A stretch of DNA of 51,953 nucleotides from Streptomyces sp. Ru73. GTDB lineage: Bacteria; Actinomycetota; Actinomycetes; Streptomycetales; Streptomycetaceae. The stretch spans positions 1 through 51,953 of the forward strand of contig NZ_PQSQ01000057.1 of assembly GCF_002920575.1 (NCBI RefSeq). The letters are read 5' to 3'. A program made the position numbers and the translations under genes. Shown in pieces: positions 1 through 6,825 of the stretch; positions within the stretch are counted from its first letter, which is position 1; the number at the start of each line of letters is the position of its first letter. The notes below the pieces were generated by a model. That model saw only the letters and a list, made by a program, of their open reading frames with translations, ran no database searches and was not told where the DNA came from.

Positions 1-96
1 AGTCGCTGACTCCGTGGCAACTCGGAGGACACTACACGACGCCCCGACTTCGTTCAAACCCGTGCCTGGACGGCCTCCCGGCGGTACCTTGAGGCC

Positions 97-138
97 ATGC
101 ATACGCGTGCGCTCGTACAGCAGTGGTGGCCCGCCTGA
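97..138 (+). CDS. Trp-rich leader peptide of the trpS attenuator
   Basis: This is a 13-codon reading frame, MHTRALVQQWWPA, with two adjacent TGG codons at 124-129 and a TGA stop at 136-138. A GAGG ribosome-binding site lies just upstream of the ATG. It sits about 140 bases before trpS and is followed by two mutually exclusive RNA pairings and a terminator hairpin. That is the arrangement of ribosome-mediated attenuation: a ribosome starved of charged tRNA-Trp would stall on the Trp pair. Such control is known for the auxiliary, indolmycin-resistant TrpRS gene of S. coelicolor. Assignment of the peptide here is from sequence only. Confidence 0.8.
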   Translation: MHTRALVQQWWPA

Positions 139-191
139 CGGCGGCCGACCACAGCGCATGCATGTTCACGGCCGCCGCCTCCGGCGGCCGT
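128..191 (+). promoter_or_regulatory. Transcription attenuator of trpS with alternative pairings
   Basis: Segment 2 (139-146, CGGCGGCC) is exactly complementary to segment 3 (170-177, GGCCGCCG). Segment 3 is also the 5' arm of a perfect 10-bp hairpin (168-177 with 182-191, loop CCTC). Segment 1 (128-135), inside the leader peptide, can pair with segment 2 with one bulged C. Ribosome stalling at the Trp codons would mask segment 1, allow 2:3 pairing and so prevent the 3:4 terminator. A classic T-box was not seen. Confidence 0.75.
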
Positions 192-279
192 TCGCGTATC
201 TCCCTCCTGTGACCGGCCGGCCGGGCCGGTGCGGCGGTCTCCAGTGACCGAGCGAATGAGCAGGCAAGGGGATCGAGAG

Positions 280-1272
280 ATGACGCGGATCTTCAGTGGG
301 GTGCAGCCGACGGGGCATCTGACGCTGGGCAATTACCTCGGGGCGATGCGGCGCTGGGCTGCGGAGGACCAGTACCGCGCTGACGCGCTCTTCTGCGTGG
401 TCGACCTGCACGCGCTGACCGTCGAGCACGATCCGGCGCGGGTGCGGCGGCTCAGCCGGCAGGCGGCGACCCTGCTGCTGGCCAGTGGGCTGGACCCGGA
501 GCGGTGCACGGTCTTCGTGCAGAGCCAGGTCGACGAGCACGTGCGGCTCGCCTACCTGATGGAGTGCACGGCCACGGACGGCGAGATGCGCCGCATGATC
601 CAGTACAAGGAGAAGGCGGCGCGGGAGCGGGAGCGCGGCGGGAGCGTGCGGCTGTCGCTGCTGACGTATCCGGCGCTGATGGCGGCGGACATCCTGGCGT
701 ACGGGACGGACGAGGTGCCGGTGGGTGAGGACCAGGCGCAGCACGTGGAGCTCACCCGGGATCTGGCGGTGCGGTTCAACCAGCGGTACGGGCAGACGTT
801 CGTGGTGCCGAAGGCGACGCTGCCCGCGGTGGCCGCACGGGTCATGGACCTGCAGGAGCCGACGGCCAAGATGGGGAAGTCGCGCACCCGTACGGCGGGG
901 ATCGTCTACCTGCTGGACGAGCCGGACGTGGTGCGCAAGAAGGTGATGCGGGCCGTGACGGACGCGGGGAGCGACGTCGTGTACGACCGGGCGGAGCGGC
1001 CCGGGGTCGCCAACCTGCTGGACGTGCTGGCGGCCTGTACCGGTGGGGACCCGCGGGCGCTGGCCGGGGAGTACGACTCCTACGGCGCCTTGAAGAAGGA
1101 CACGGCGGAGGCCGTGGTGGAAACGCTGCGGCCGGTGCGGGAGCGGCACGCGGAGCTGGCCGCCGATCCGTCGTACGTGGACGGGGTGCTGCGGGCCGGT
1201 GCCGAGCGGGCCCGGCGGCTGGCCCGGCCCCGGGTCGACGCGGCGTACCGGGCGATGGGGCTGGTGGCGTAG
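280..1272 (+). CDS. trpS: Tryptophanyl-tRNA synthetase (auxiliary TrpRS1 type)
   Basis: This 330-residue class I synthetase charges tRNA-Trp with tryptophan in the cytoplasm. The HIGH-type motif TGHLTLGN lies at residues 11-18 and the KMSKS-type loop reads KMGKS at 197-201. The body motifs GEDQAQHVELTRD and LLTYPALMAADIL are typical of bacterial TrpRS. The start chosen is the ATG at 280, preceded by AAGGGGA at about 7 bases; an ATG at 256 is possible but has no better site. Control by the leader peptide and attenuator upstream suggests this is the inducible TrpRS associated with indolmycin resistance in S. coelicolor, rather than the housekeeping copy. That distinction is inference from the leader. 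Confidence 0.95.
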   Translation: MTRIFSGVQPTGHLTLGNYLGAMRRWAAEDQYRADALFCVVDLHALTVEHDPARVRRLSRQAATLLLASGLDPERCTVFVQSQVDEHVRLAYLMECTATDGEMRRMIQYKEKAARERERGGSVRLSLLTYPALMAADILAYGTDEVPVGEDQAQHVELTRDLAVRFNQRYGQTFVVPKATLPAVAARVMDLQEPTAKMGKSRTRTAGIVYLLDEPDVVRKKVMRAVTDAGSDVVYDRAERPGVANLLDVLAACTGGDPRALAGEYDSYGALKKDTAEAVVETLRPVRERHAELAADPSYVDGVLRAGAERARRLARPRVDAAYRAMGLVA

Positions 1273-1338
1273 CCGTGCGGTCGCGTGTGGCCGGGCCGGT
1301 GGCCCGGTCGCGCGGCCGGGAAGGGCGAGGGCTCGCCG

Positions 1339-1366
1339 CGGCGGCTGCCCGGCGGGGCAGCCGCCG
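1339..1366. terminator. Bidirectional terminator between trpS and proC
   Basis: A perfect 12-bp inverted repeat (1339-1350 with 1355-1366, loop GGCG) lies between the stop codons of two convergent genes. It has no T-run, as is usual for Streptomyces hairpin terminators. Confidence 0.7.
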
Positions 1367-1376
1367 GTCGCGGGCG

Positions 1377-2186
1377 TCAGCCGTTGCCGGAGGCCAGGGC
1401 GCGGCTGCGGTCGCGGGCCGCTTCGAGGGCGGCGATGAGTGCGGCGCGTACGCCGTGGTTCTCCAGCTCGCGGATGGCGTTGATGGTGGTGCCGGCCGGC
1501 GAGGTGACGTTCTCGCGCAGCTTGACCGGGTGCTCGCCGCTGTCGCGGAGCATCACGGCAGCGCCGATGGCGGCCTGGACGATCAGGTCGTGTGCCTTGT
1601 CGCGGGGCAGGCCGAGCAGGATGCCGGCGTCGGTCATGGCCTCGACGAGGAAGTAGAAGTAGGCCGGGCCGGAGCCGGAGAGCGCGGTGGCGGCGTCCTG
1701 CTGGCTCTCGGGGACGCGGAGCGTCTTGCCGACGCCGCCGAAGATCTCCTCGGCGTGCGCGAGATGCGCGTCCGTGGCGTGGGTGCCGGCGGAGATGACG
1801 GACATGGCCTCGTCGACGAGGGCCGGGGTGTTCGTCATGACCCGTACGACCGGGGTCTCCGGGGCGAGGCGCTCCTCGAAGAAGGAGGTGGGGATGCCGG
1901 CGGCGCCGCTGATGACGAGGCGGTCGGCGGGCACGTGCGGGGCCAGCTCGTCCAGGAGCGCGCCCATGTCCTGCGGCTTGACGGTGAGGATGAGGGTGTC
2001 GGCGCCCTTGGCGGCGTCGGCATTGCTGACCGCCTCGACGCCGTAGCGCTCGCGGAGCTGCGCCGCGCGCTCGGGACGGCGGGCGGTGACCAGCAGGTCG
2101 GTGGGCGACCAGCCGCCGCGGATCATGCCGCTGAGCAGGGCCTCGCCGATCTTTCCTGTGCCTAGGACGGCGACCTTGTGGGACAT
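1377..2186 (-). CDS. proC: Pyrroline-5-carboxylate reductase
   Basis: This protein of 269 residues catalyses the last step of proline biosynthesis, the NAD(P)H-dependent reduction of 1-pyrroline-5-carboxylate. The N-terminus (VAVLGTGKIGEALLSG) is a Rossmann nucleotide-binding segment. The C-terminal half carries the family signature around ALSGSGPAYFYF and the conserved SPAGTT motif near the end. Length matches the family. The ATG at 2186 is chosen over a GTG at 2195 because GAGGTG lies at proper distance upstream of the ATG. It converges on trpS; the gene upstream on the same strand is about 140 bp away, so it probably has its own promoter. Confidence 0.95.
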   Translation of the reverse strand: MSHKVAVLGTGKIGEALLSGMIRGGWSPTDLLVTARRPERAAQLRERYGVEAVSNADAAKGADTLILTVKPQDMGALLDELAPHVPADRLVISGAAGIPTSFFEERLAPETPVVRVMTNTPALVDEAMSVISAGTHATDAHLAHAEEIFGGVGKTLRVPESQQDAATALSGSGPAYFYFLVEAMTDAGILLGLPRDKAHDLIVQAAIGAAVMLRDSGEHPVKLRENVTSPAGTTINAIRELENHGVRAALIAALEAARDRSRALASGNG

Positions 2187-2322
2187 GCGGTTCACCTCGC
2201 CGGTGGGACTTCGCGGTGCGCGCCGGGCGCGCGGTACCGCGTCATCCTCGCATTCGGGGACGCGCGGGTGCCGGGGCGTTTCACGTTGTGGGCGGGGGTG
2301 CGGGGCGGGTGCGGCCGGGTGT

Positions 2323-3420
2323 TCAGGCGCCGCGCGGGTCCGACGCGGTGGGCCCGGCGGAGTCCGCGGGCGCGGGGCCGGACGGTGCGGGGGCGATGCG
2401 GAAGCGCTGGGCCTTGGAGGCCGTGCAGGGGGTGAGGACGGCCTCGGCGCCTTCGGTGGTGGCGGGGGCGGCGATGGTCACGCAGCGCCGGCCGTCCTCG
2501 GTACGGAAGAGGTGGACGGCGGAATCGTCACTGCGGGCCGCGGCGGGCTCGATGCGGAGGCGGGTGGCGCCGGGGCAGTCGTCCTGCGGTTCGAGGAGGC
2601 CGGTGGCAGGACCGGCGGTGCGTACGGCGAGGCAGCCTTTCCCCTGGTCGGGGCGGTACCACTGGATGCGGTACGTGCCGGAGCCCGCCGGGACGAGGGT
2701 GGTGCGCTGAGGTGCCACGTCCGCGCAGGGGCGCTGGACGGCCACCACGGAGTCGTACCGGCCGTCCGGAACGTATCCCTCGGTCAGGCAGAGCTTCGGC
2801 GCGCTGAGAGGGTGGATGCGGACCGGGCCTTCGGGGAGCGCGGTGGCGGAGTCCGAGGTGGTGTCCTCCGCCGTCTCTGAGGGTTGGCCTCCCGCTGCGC
2901 CTGTGGAGGGGTGGTTCCGCCCGGCATTCGGGGAGTGGTCGTCGCCACCCCCGAGGGACGTCAGTGCCCACAGGAGCAGCGCGGTCAGTACGAAGACGGC
3001 CGCGAGGGCCGACAGAGCGGTGGGGCGCAGTGCTGTGCGCCACGCCGAGGGGCGGCCCGGCCGCGGGGACGGCGGGGCGGTGGGAGCGGCGGCTCCGTCG
3101 CTCGTTCCCACGCCCGCTCCTGCCTTTGCTCCCGCTGCGGCTTTCGTGGCGAGGAGGCTGCGGGCTCGGGTCCACTCCGCCGCCTGGTCGCCGGCTCCGC
3201 AGGCGCGTACGAAAGCGGCCAGCAGGTCGGGGCGCGGCAGGGAGCGGCCGCCGAGCGCGTTGGCCAGGGTGCTGCGCGGCAGTGTGTCCCCGTGTGCGGC
3301 GGCCTTCTCCTCCAGTTGGCGGTAGGTCAGGCCCGACTGTTCCTTCAGGCGCCGCATCGCCTCGATGAATTCGCCCGTATCGCGTGCCGCGTACGGCGCT
3401 GAGCCGTCCCCGTCTCCCAT
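2323..3420 (-). CDS. XRE-type regulator with transmembrane segment and ricin-like C-terminus
   Basis: The N-terminal 80 residues hold a Cro/C1-like helix-turn-helix (LTYRQLEEKAAAHGDTLPRSTLANALGG). A Pro/Ala-rich linker follows, then a single transmembrane helix (SALAAVFVLTALLLWAL, about residues 138-155). The roughly 200-residue extracytoplasmic part resembles a ricin-type beta-trefoil (CLTEG..., WYRPDQGKGCLAV, RCVTIA, QRFRI). This is a common Streptomyces family of membrane-bound HTH proteins with unknown ligand. The start is placed at the ATG at 3420 because a promoter directly upstream predicts a leaderless transcript; ATG 3429 is the alternative. DNA binding is inferred from the fold; targets are unknown. 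Confidence 0.75.
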   Translation of the reverse strand: MGDGDGSAPYAARDTGEFIEAMRRLKEQSGLTYRQLEEKAAAHGDTLPRSTLANALGGRSLPRPDLLAAFVRACGAGDQAAEWTRARSLLATKAAAGAKAGAGVGTSDGAAAPTAPPSPRPGRPSAWRTALRPTALSALAAVFVLTALLLWALTSLGGGDDHSPNAGRNHPSTGAAGGQPSETAEDTTSDSATALPEGPVRIHPLSAPKLCLTEGYVPDGRYDSVVAVQRPCADVAPQRTTLVPAGSGTYRIQWYRPDQGKGCLAVRTAGPATGLLEPQDDCPGATRLRIEPAAARSDDSAVHLFRTEDGRRCVTIAAPATTEGAEAVLTPCTASKAQRFRIAPAPSGPAPADSAGPTASDPRGA

Positions 3421-3427
3421 GGCTGTC

Positions 3428-3456
3428 ATATTGCCCGGGACATGCCATCCGGCCAA
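3428..3456 (-). promoter_or_regulatory. Leaderless promoter of the XRE-type gene
   Basis: On the minus strand, TTGGCC (3456-3451), a 17-bp spacer and CAATAT (3433-3428) sit 7 bases before the ATG at 3420. No Shine-Dalgarno sequence is present, so transcription likely starts at or next to the start codon. Confidence 0.5.
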
Positions 3457-3541
3457 CGGCTACTTCGCGCCGCCCCCGCACCGGGCGGGCGGCGTCCGGG
3501 CCGCACCCCGAACAGGGCGCTGACCTGCTGGGACAGACGTG

Positions 3542-3558
3542 CGCTGTCCGGGACAGCG
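3542..3558. promoter_or_regulatory. 17-bp palindrome in the divergent XRE / SH3 intergenic region
   Basis: The perfect palindrome CGCTGTCCGGGACAGCG lies in a 308-bp divergent intergenic region. It is overlapped by a second inverted pair, since another GGACAG occurs at 3532. TTGACC, a possible -35, follows at 3567-3572, but no convincing -10 is visible. It could be an operator for the secreted SH3 gene; the neighbouring XRE protein is an obvious but unproven candidate binder. Nothing else stands out between 3457 and 3728. Confidence 0.35.
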
Positions 3559-3728
3559 GTACGCCGTTGACCTGGCACCGCCCGCCTCCGGAGTCTCGAA
3601 ACGTCCCGGTCGCCCCGCCGCCCGCCGCTGTCACGGGGAGCGGCGGAAGCGGGGCCGTCCGGTACGTCCGACGTCCGTCATCCGCCACGGCGCTGCCGTC
3701 CGTGGCGCACAGCCTGTGAGGAGACTCC

Positions 3729-4100
3729 ATGCGTATCCGTAAGGCGTTGGCCATCACCACCCTGGGCGCAGCACTCACGTCCGGTGCCGTGCTCCTGCCC
3801 GCCACCTCGGCGGGCGCCGCGCCCTCCGCCGTGACGTGCGGCAATGCCCACTGGCCGCACAGCAACAAGGACAGCGGTTCGGGGAAGATCTCTGTCGGTT
3901 CGGCGGCCGTGCACACCGGTCCGTACGGCGACTGCACCACGGTCGGGTACGTCAACAAGGGCGTCAAGGTGACCTACGACTGCTACGTCACCAACACCGC
4001 CGGCAACAGGTGGACCTGGATCCGTGACACGGCCGGCAGCAGCCTCGGCTGGATCTACGGCAAGTACCTCGACGACGGCGGGGCGACGGAGCGCTGCTGA
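3729..4100 (+). CDS. Small secreted SH3-like protein
   Basis: This is a 123-residue protein with a clear Sec signal peptide: MRIRK, a hydrophobic stretch, then AGA-A near residue 30. The mature part resembles a bacterial SH3 (SH3b) fold: SAAVHTGPYGDCTTVGYVNKG, then WTWIRDTAGSSLGWIYGKYL. It has four cysteines in the mature chain (about C37, C64, C78 and C123), suggesting disulfides. GAGGAG lies 6 bases upstream of the ATG. Such proteins often bind peptidoglycan or peptides; the ligand here is unknown. It is divergent from the XRE-type gene and convergent with the ABC exporter gene. Confidence 0.8.
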   Translation: MRIRKALAITTLGAALTSGAVLLPATSAGAAPSAVTCGNAHWPHSNKDSGSGKISVGSAAVHTGPYGDCTTVGYVNKGVKVTYDCYVTNTAGNRWTWIRDTAGSSLGWIYGKYLDDGGATERC

Positions 4101-4140
4101 GCCGGCCCCCGGGCTGTCGCCCCGGCTCCCGGCCACCGGC

Positions 4141-4168
4141 CCCCGGCTCACCCTTCGGTGGGCCGGGG
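4141..4168. terminator. Terminator between SH3 protein and ABC exporter genes
   Basis: A 12-bp stem with one T-G wobble (4141-4152 with 4157-4168, loop CTTC) abuts the stop codon of the convergent ABC gene. Confidence 0.6.
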
Positions 4169-5839
4169 CTAGGGCGTGCGGCGGCGGAGGGTTGCCGCGC
4201 CCAGGGCGAGGACGAGGAGGGCGCAGCCGGTGACGATGCCGGCGTCGCGGAGGAACGTGGCGGTGATGTCGGCGTTGCGGAGTACTTCGTTCATGGCGTC
4301 GACCGCGTACGACATCGGGAGGACGTCGGACAGGGCGGAGAGCGCCGGCTGCATGGCGTCGCGCGGGGCGAAGAGGCCGCAGAGCAGGAGTTGCGGCATG
4401 AGGACCGCCGGCATGAATTGGACGGCCTGGAATTCGGAGGCCGCGAAGGCGGAGACGAAAAGGCCGAGGGCCGTGCCGAGGAGGGCGTCCAGGACGGCCA
4501 CCAGGAGGAGGAGCCAGGGGGAGCCGGTGACGTCCAGGCCGAGCAGCCAGACGGACAGGCCGGTGGCGAGGGCCGACTGGACGACGGCGAGCAGGCCGAA
4601 GGCGAGGGCGTAGCCGGCGATCAGGTCGGCCTTGCCGAGGGGCATGGCGAGGAGGCGTTCGAGGGTTCCCGAGGTGCGTTCGCGGAGGGTGGCGATGGAG
4701 GTCACCAGGAACATCGTGATCATCGGGAAGATGCCGAGGAGGGAGGCGCCGATGGTGTCGAAGGTGCGGGGATCGGCGTCGAAGACGTAGCGGAGCAGGG
4801 CGATCATCGCGCAGGGCACGAGGAGGAGCAGCGCGATGGTGCGGGGGTCGTGGCGGAGCTGGTGGAGGACGCGCGCGGTGGTGGCGGCGGTGCGGGGCGC
4901 CGCGGAGCGGCGGGGGGCGTGGGGCGCGGCCTCGGGGTGCGGGCGGGCGGGGCCGGCGTCCTGCCGCGGGGGTGCCGCCGTGCCCGCATCCTCGGCCCGG
5001 TCCACCAGGGTCAGGAACGCCTCCTCCACGGTCCGCATGTCCGTGCGGGCCGTGAGGTCGGACGGCGAGCCGGTGGCGAGGAGGCGGCCCTCGCGCATGA
5101 GGAGGAGGCGGTCGCAGCGTTCGGCCTCGTCCATGACGTGGGACGAGACCAGCAGCGTCACGCCGCGGTCGGCGGCGAGGGTGTGGAAGAGGCGCCACAG
5201 GTCGCGGCGGAGCACGGGGTCGAGGCCGACGGTCGGTTCGTCCAGGACCAGCAGTTCGGGGTCGCCGAGGAGGGCGACCGCGAGGGAGACGCGGCTGCGC
5301 TGGCCGCCGGAGAGGTTTCCGGCGAGCACGTCGGCGTGCGAGGTCAGGTCGACGTCGTCGAGGGCGCGGTCGACGGCCTCGCGGCGGGTGGTGCGGGCGG
5401 CCCGTCCCGGGTGCAGGACCTCGGCGAAGTACGCGAGGTTCTGCCGGACGGTGAGGTCGTCGTACACGGAGGGGGCCTGGGTGACGTAGCCGGTGCGGGG
5501 GCGCAGTGCGGCGTCGCCCGCGGGCCGGCCGAGGACGTCGAGCGCTCCGGTGACGTGTGCCTGGGTGCCGGCGAGGGCGCGCATGAGCGTGGTCTTGCCG
5601 CAGCCGGAGGGGCCGAGGAGGCCGGTGACCTGCCCGCGCGGGACGTCGAAGTCCAGGGAGTCCAGGACGGTGCGGCCGCCGCGTACGACGGAGAGGCCGC
5701 GGGCGTGTACGGCGGGAGCCGGGCCGGCGTCGGTGCCGGTGTCCGCGTCGGCAGCGCCGGGATCCCCGGGCGCAGGGACCTCGTGTGTGCTGTGGGGCGC
5801 GTGCGGCTCGTGCGTGCTGCCGGGCTCGTAATTCATCAC
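4169..5839 (-). CDS. ABC-2 type exporter, ATPase and permease fused
   Basis: This single 556-residue chain carries both halves of a drug/antibiotic-type exporter. After about 45 Pro/Ala/Asp-rich residues, the ATPase shows Walker A GPSGCGKTT, signature LSGGQRSR and Walker B LLVLDEPTVGLDP. A linker rich in Pro/Arg (about 285-320) leads to an ABC-2 permease with about six membrane segments (ALLLLVPCAMIALL through ALLVLALGAATL). In most Streptomyces DrrAB-type systems the two parts are separate genes. GTG 5839 and ATG 5836 are adjacent; a promoter 7 bases upstream predicts a leaderless GTG start. A palindrome overlaps the start. Substrate unknown. Confidence 0.88.
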   Translation of the reverse strand: MMNYEPGSTHEPHAPHSTHEVPAPGDPGAADADTGTDAGPAPAVHARGLSVVRGGRTVLDSLDFDVPRGQVTGLLGPSGCGKTTLMRALAGTQAHVTGALDVLGRPAGDAALRPRTGYVTQAPSVYDDLTVRQNLAYFAEVLHPGRAARTTRREAVDRALDDVDLTSHADVLAGNLSGGQRSRVSLAVALLGDPELLVLDEPTVGLDPVLRRDLWRLFHTLAADRGVTLLVSSHVMDEAERCDRLLLMREGRLLATGSPSDLTARTDMRTVEEAFLTLVDRAEDAGTAAPPRQDAGPARPHPEAAPHAPRRSAAPRTAATTARVLHQLRHDPRTIALLLLVPCAMIALLRYVFDADPRTFDTIGASLLGIFPMITMFLVTSIATLRERTSGTLERLLAMPLGKADLIAGYALAFGLLAVVQSALATGLSVWLLGLDVTGSPWLLLLVAVLDALLGTALGLFVSAFAASEFQAVQFMPAVLMPQLLLCGLFAPRDAMQPALSALSDVLPMSYAVDAMNEVLRNADITATFLRDAGIVTGCALLVLALGAATLRRRTP

Positions 5840-5848
5840 GTGTTGAAT
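5831..5848. promoter_or_regulatory. Palindromic operator-like site over the ABC exporter start
   Basis: ATTCATCACGTGTTGAAT is an 18-bp inverted repeat with one mismatched pair and a central CACGTG. It covers the start codon and the edge of the -10 box. Its position would block initiation, as TetR- or PadR-type repressors do; no such gene is adjacent. Confidence 0.5.
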
Positions 5849-5876
5849 AGTGCGCCTGGCGATGGTGGGGCGTCAA
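5847..5876 (-). promoter_or_regulatory. Leaderless promoter of the ABC exporter
   Basis: On the minus strand, TTGACG (5876-5871), an 18-bp spacer and CACTAT (5852-5847) end 7 bases before GTG 5839. There is no Shine-Dalgarno sequence. Confidence 0.5.
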
Positions 5877-6145
5877 GGAGCGCGCGGGAGGGAACCTGGC
5901 GGGGGGAGGCGACGTTCAGTAGAGGCGCACGTGCGTGGTGTCACCGGCCCGGCGCGGGCCGGCGGCCGAGCGCCCGGCGTGCGGGGGTTCGGTACGTACT
6001 CCCGGCGGCCGCCGGAGCGAACGGAGGAGATCGTTCCTCTCCGATAACTCCGCGTTAACTTGACGGTTACACGCGGACTTGCCGTACGGGGGCCGACTTT
6101 GGACACAATGGAATCGACTGTCCACGGGCGCCGGAGGAGGCGACG

Positions 6146-6556
6146 ATGGGGAAGCCGGGTACCGCGATACGCCCTGCCCTGGCCATCTTCATTGCCTCCT
6201 TGCTGGCCCTGCTGACCACGGCCGGTTTCGCCTTCGCCGAGCCGGCCGAGGCCCACGGCAGTCATCTGTCGGCGCCCAAGAACGGCGCCTCCGCACCGGC
6301 CGCCGAGACCACCGCCAAGGCCGCCCTCGAAGGCGGCGCCAAGGGCGAGGTCGGGCCCGAGACCTGTCACCTCCGACGGGCCGTCCGCACTTCCGCCGGG
6401 CCGCCCACACCGCCCGACCCGCGCGCCTACTGCGTGTGCTGCCGCACCGCGCCGGTGGACCAGCACGACTCGGCCGTTCCGCTCGGGCACGCGCACGCCA
6501 CATCACCGCAGAGAATCGGTCAAATTCCTCTCACCCTCTGTGTTTTCCGCTGCTGA
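6146..6556 (+). CDS. Small secreted Cys/His-containing protein, function unknown
   Basis: This is a 136-residue protein with an N-terminal signal peptide (MGKPGTAIRP, then a hydrophobic segment ending AFAEPAEA near residue 35). The mature part is low-complexity at first. It then carries CHLRR, the cluster YCVCCRTAPVDQHD, and a C-terminal CVFRC, together with histidines (GHGSH, GHAHATS). This suggests metal binding or disulfides but matches no family I recognise. GGAGGAGG lies just before the ATG. A weak promoter (TTGCCG 6079-6084, CACAAT 6104-6109, 19-bp spacer) is possible. It precedes the SulP transporter gene by 269 bp. Confidence 0.6.
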   Translation: MGKPGTAIRPALAIFIASLLALLTTAGFAFAEPAEAHGSHLSAPKNGASAPAAETTAKAALEGGAKGEVGPETCHLRRAVRTSAGPPTPPDPRAYCVCCRTAPVDQHDSAVPLGHAHATSPQRIGQIPLTLCVFRC

Positions 6557-6625
6557 GGGATGTCGGAACGGGCTTCCCCCTGCCCGCGCAACCGCACCAC
6601 ACGGGCGTCCGCACGCCATGAACAC

Positions 6626-6659
6626 CTGACCGGAACGGACCGCTGACCGGAACCGACCG
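6626..6659. repeat. 17-bp direct tandem repeat upstream of the SulP gene
   Basis: Two adjacent 17-bp copies, CTGACCGGAACGGACCG and CTGACCGGAACCGACCG, differ at one base. They lie in the 269-bp region before the SulP gene, where tandem sites for an activator could sit. No promoter is obvious and the function is unknown. Confidence 0.5.
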
Positions 6660-6825
6660 CCGCACGACCGCCTCCGGGCGGCCGGTGGCCGACGGTGACC
6701 GGCCGCGCGGCCCGGCGCTTCCGGCCGCCCCGGCGTGCCCGTCCGCTTCGTACGGATCCAGCAATCCATCCGCAAGCTCCTGCCGCAGTACGCGCTGCCG
6801 GCGGGCACCAGCTGGAGGCATCCTC

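Noticed and set aside
1..279. T-box riboswitch before trpS
   Set aside because: No T-box consensus sequence is visible; a Trp-rich leader peptide with a terminator explains the region better.
4391..6058. Long plus-strand frame across the ABC exporter gene
   Set aside because: Glu/Gly/Ala-rich antisense shadow of a protein with Walker A, signature and Walker B motifs.
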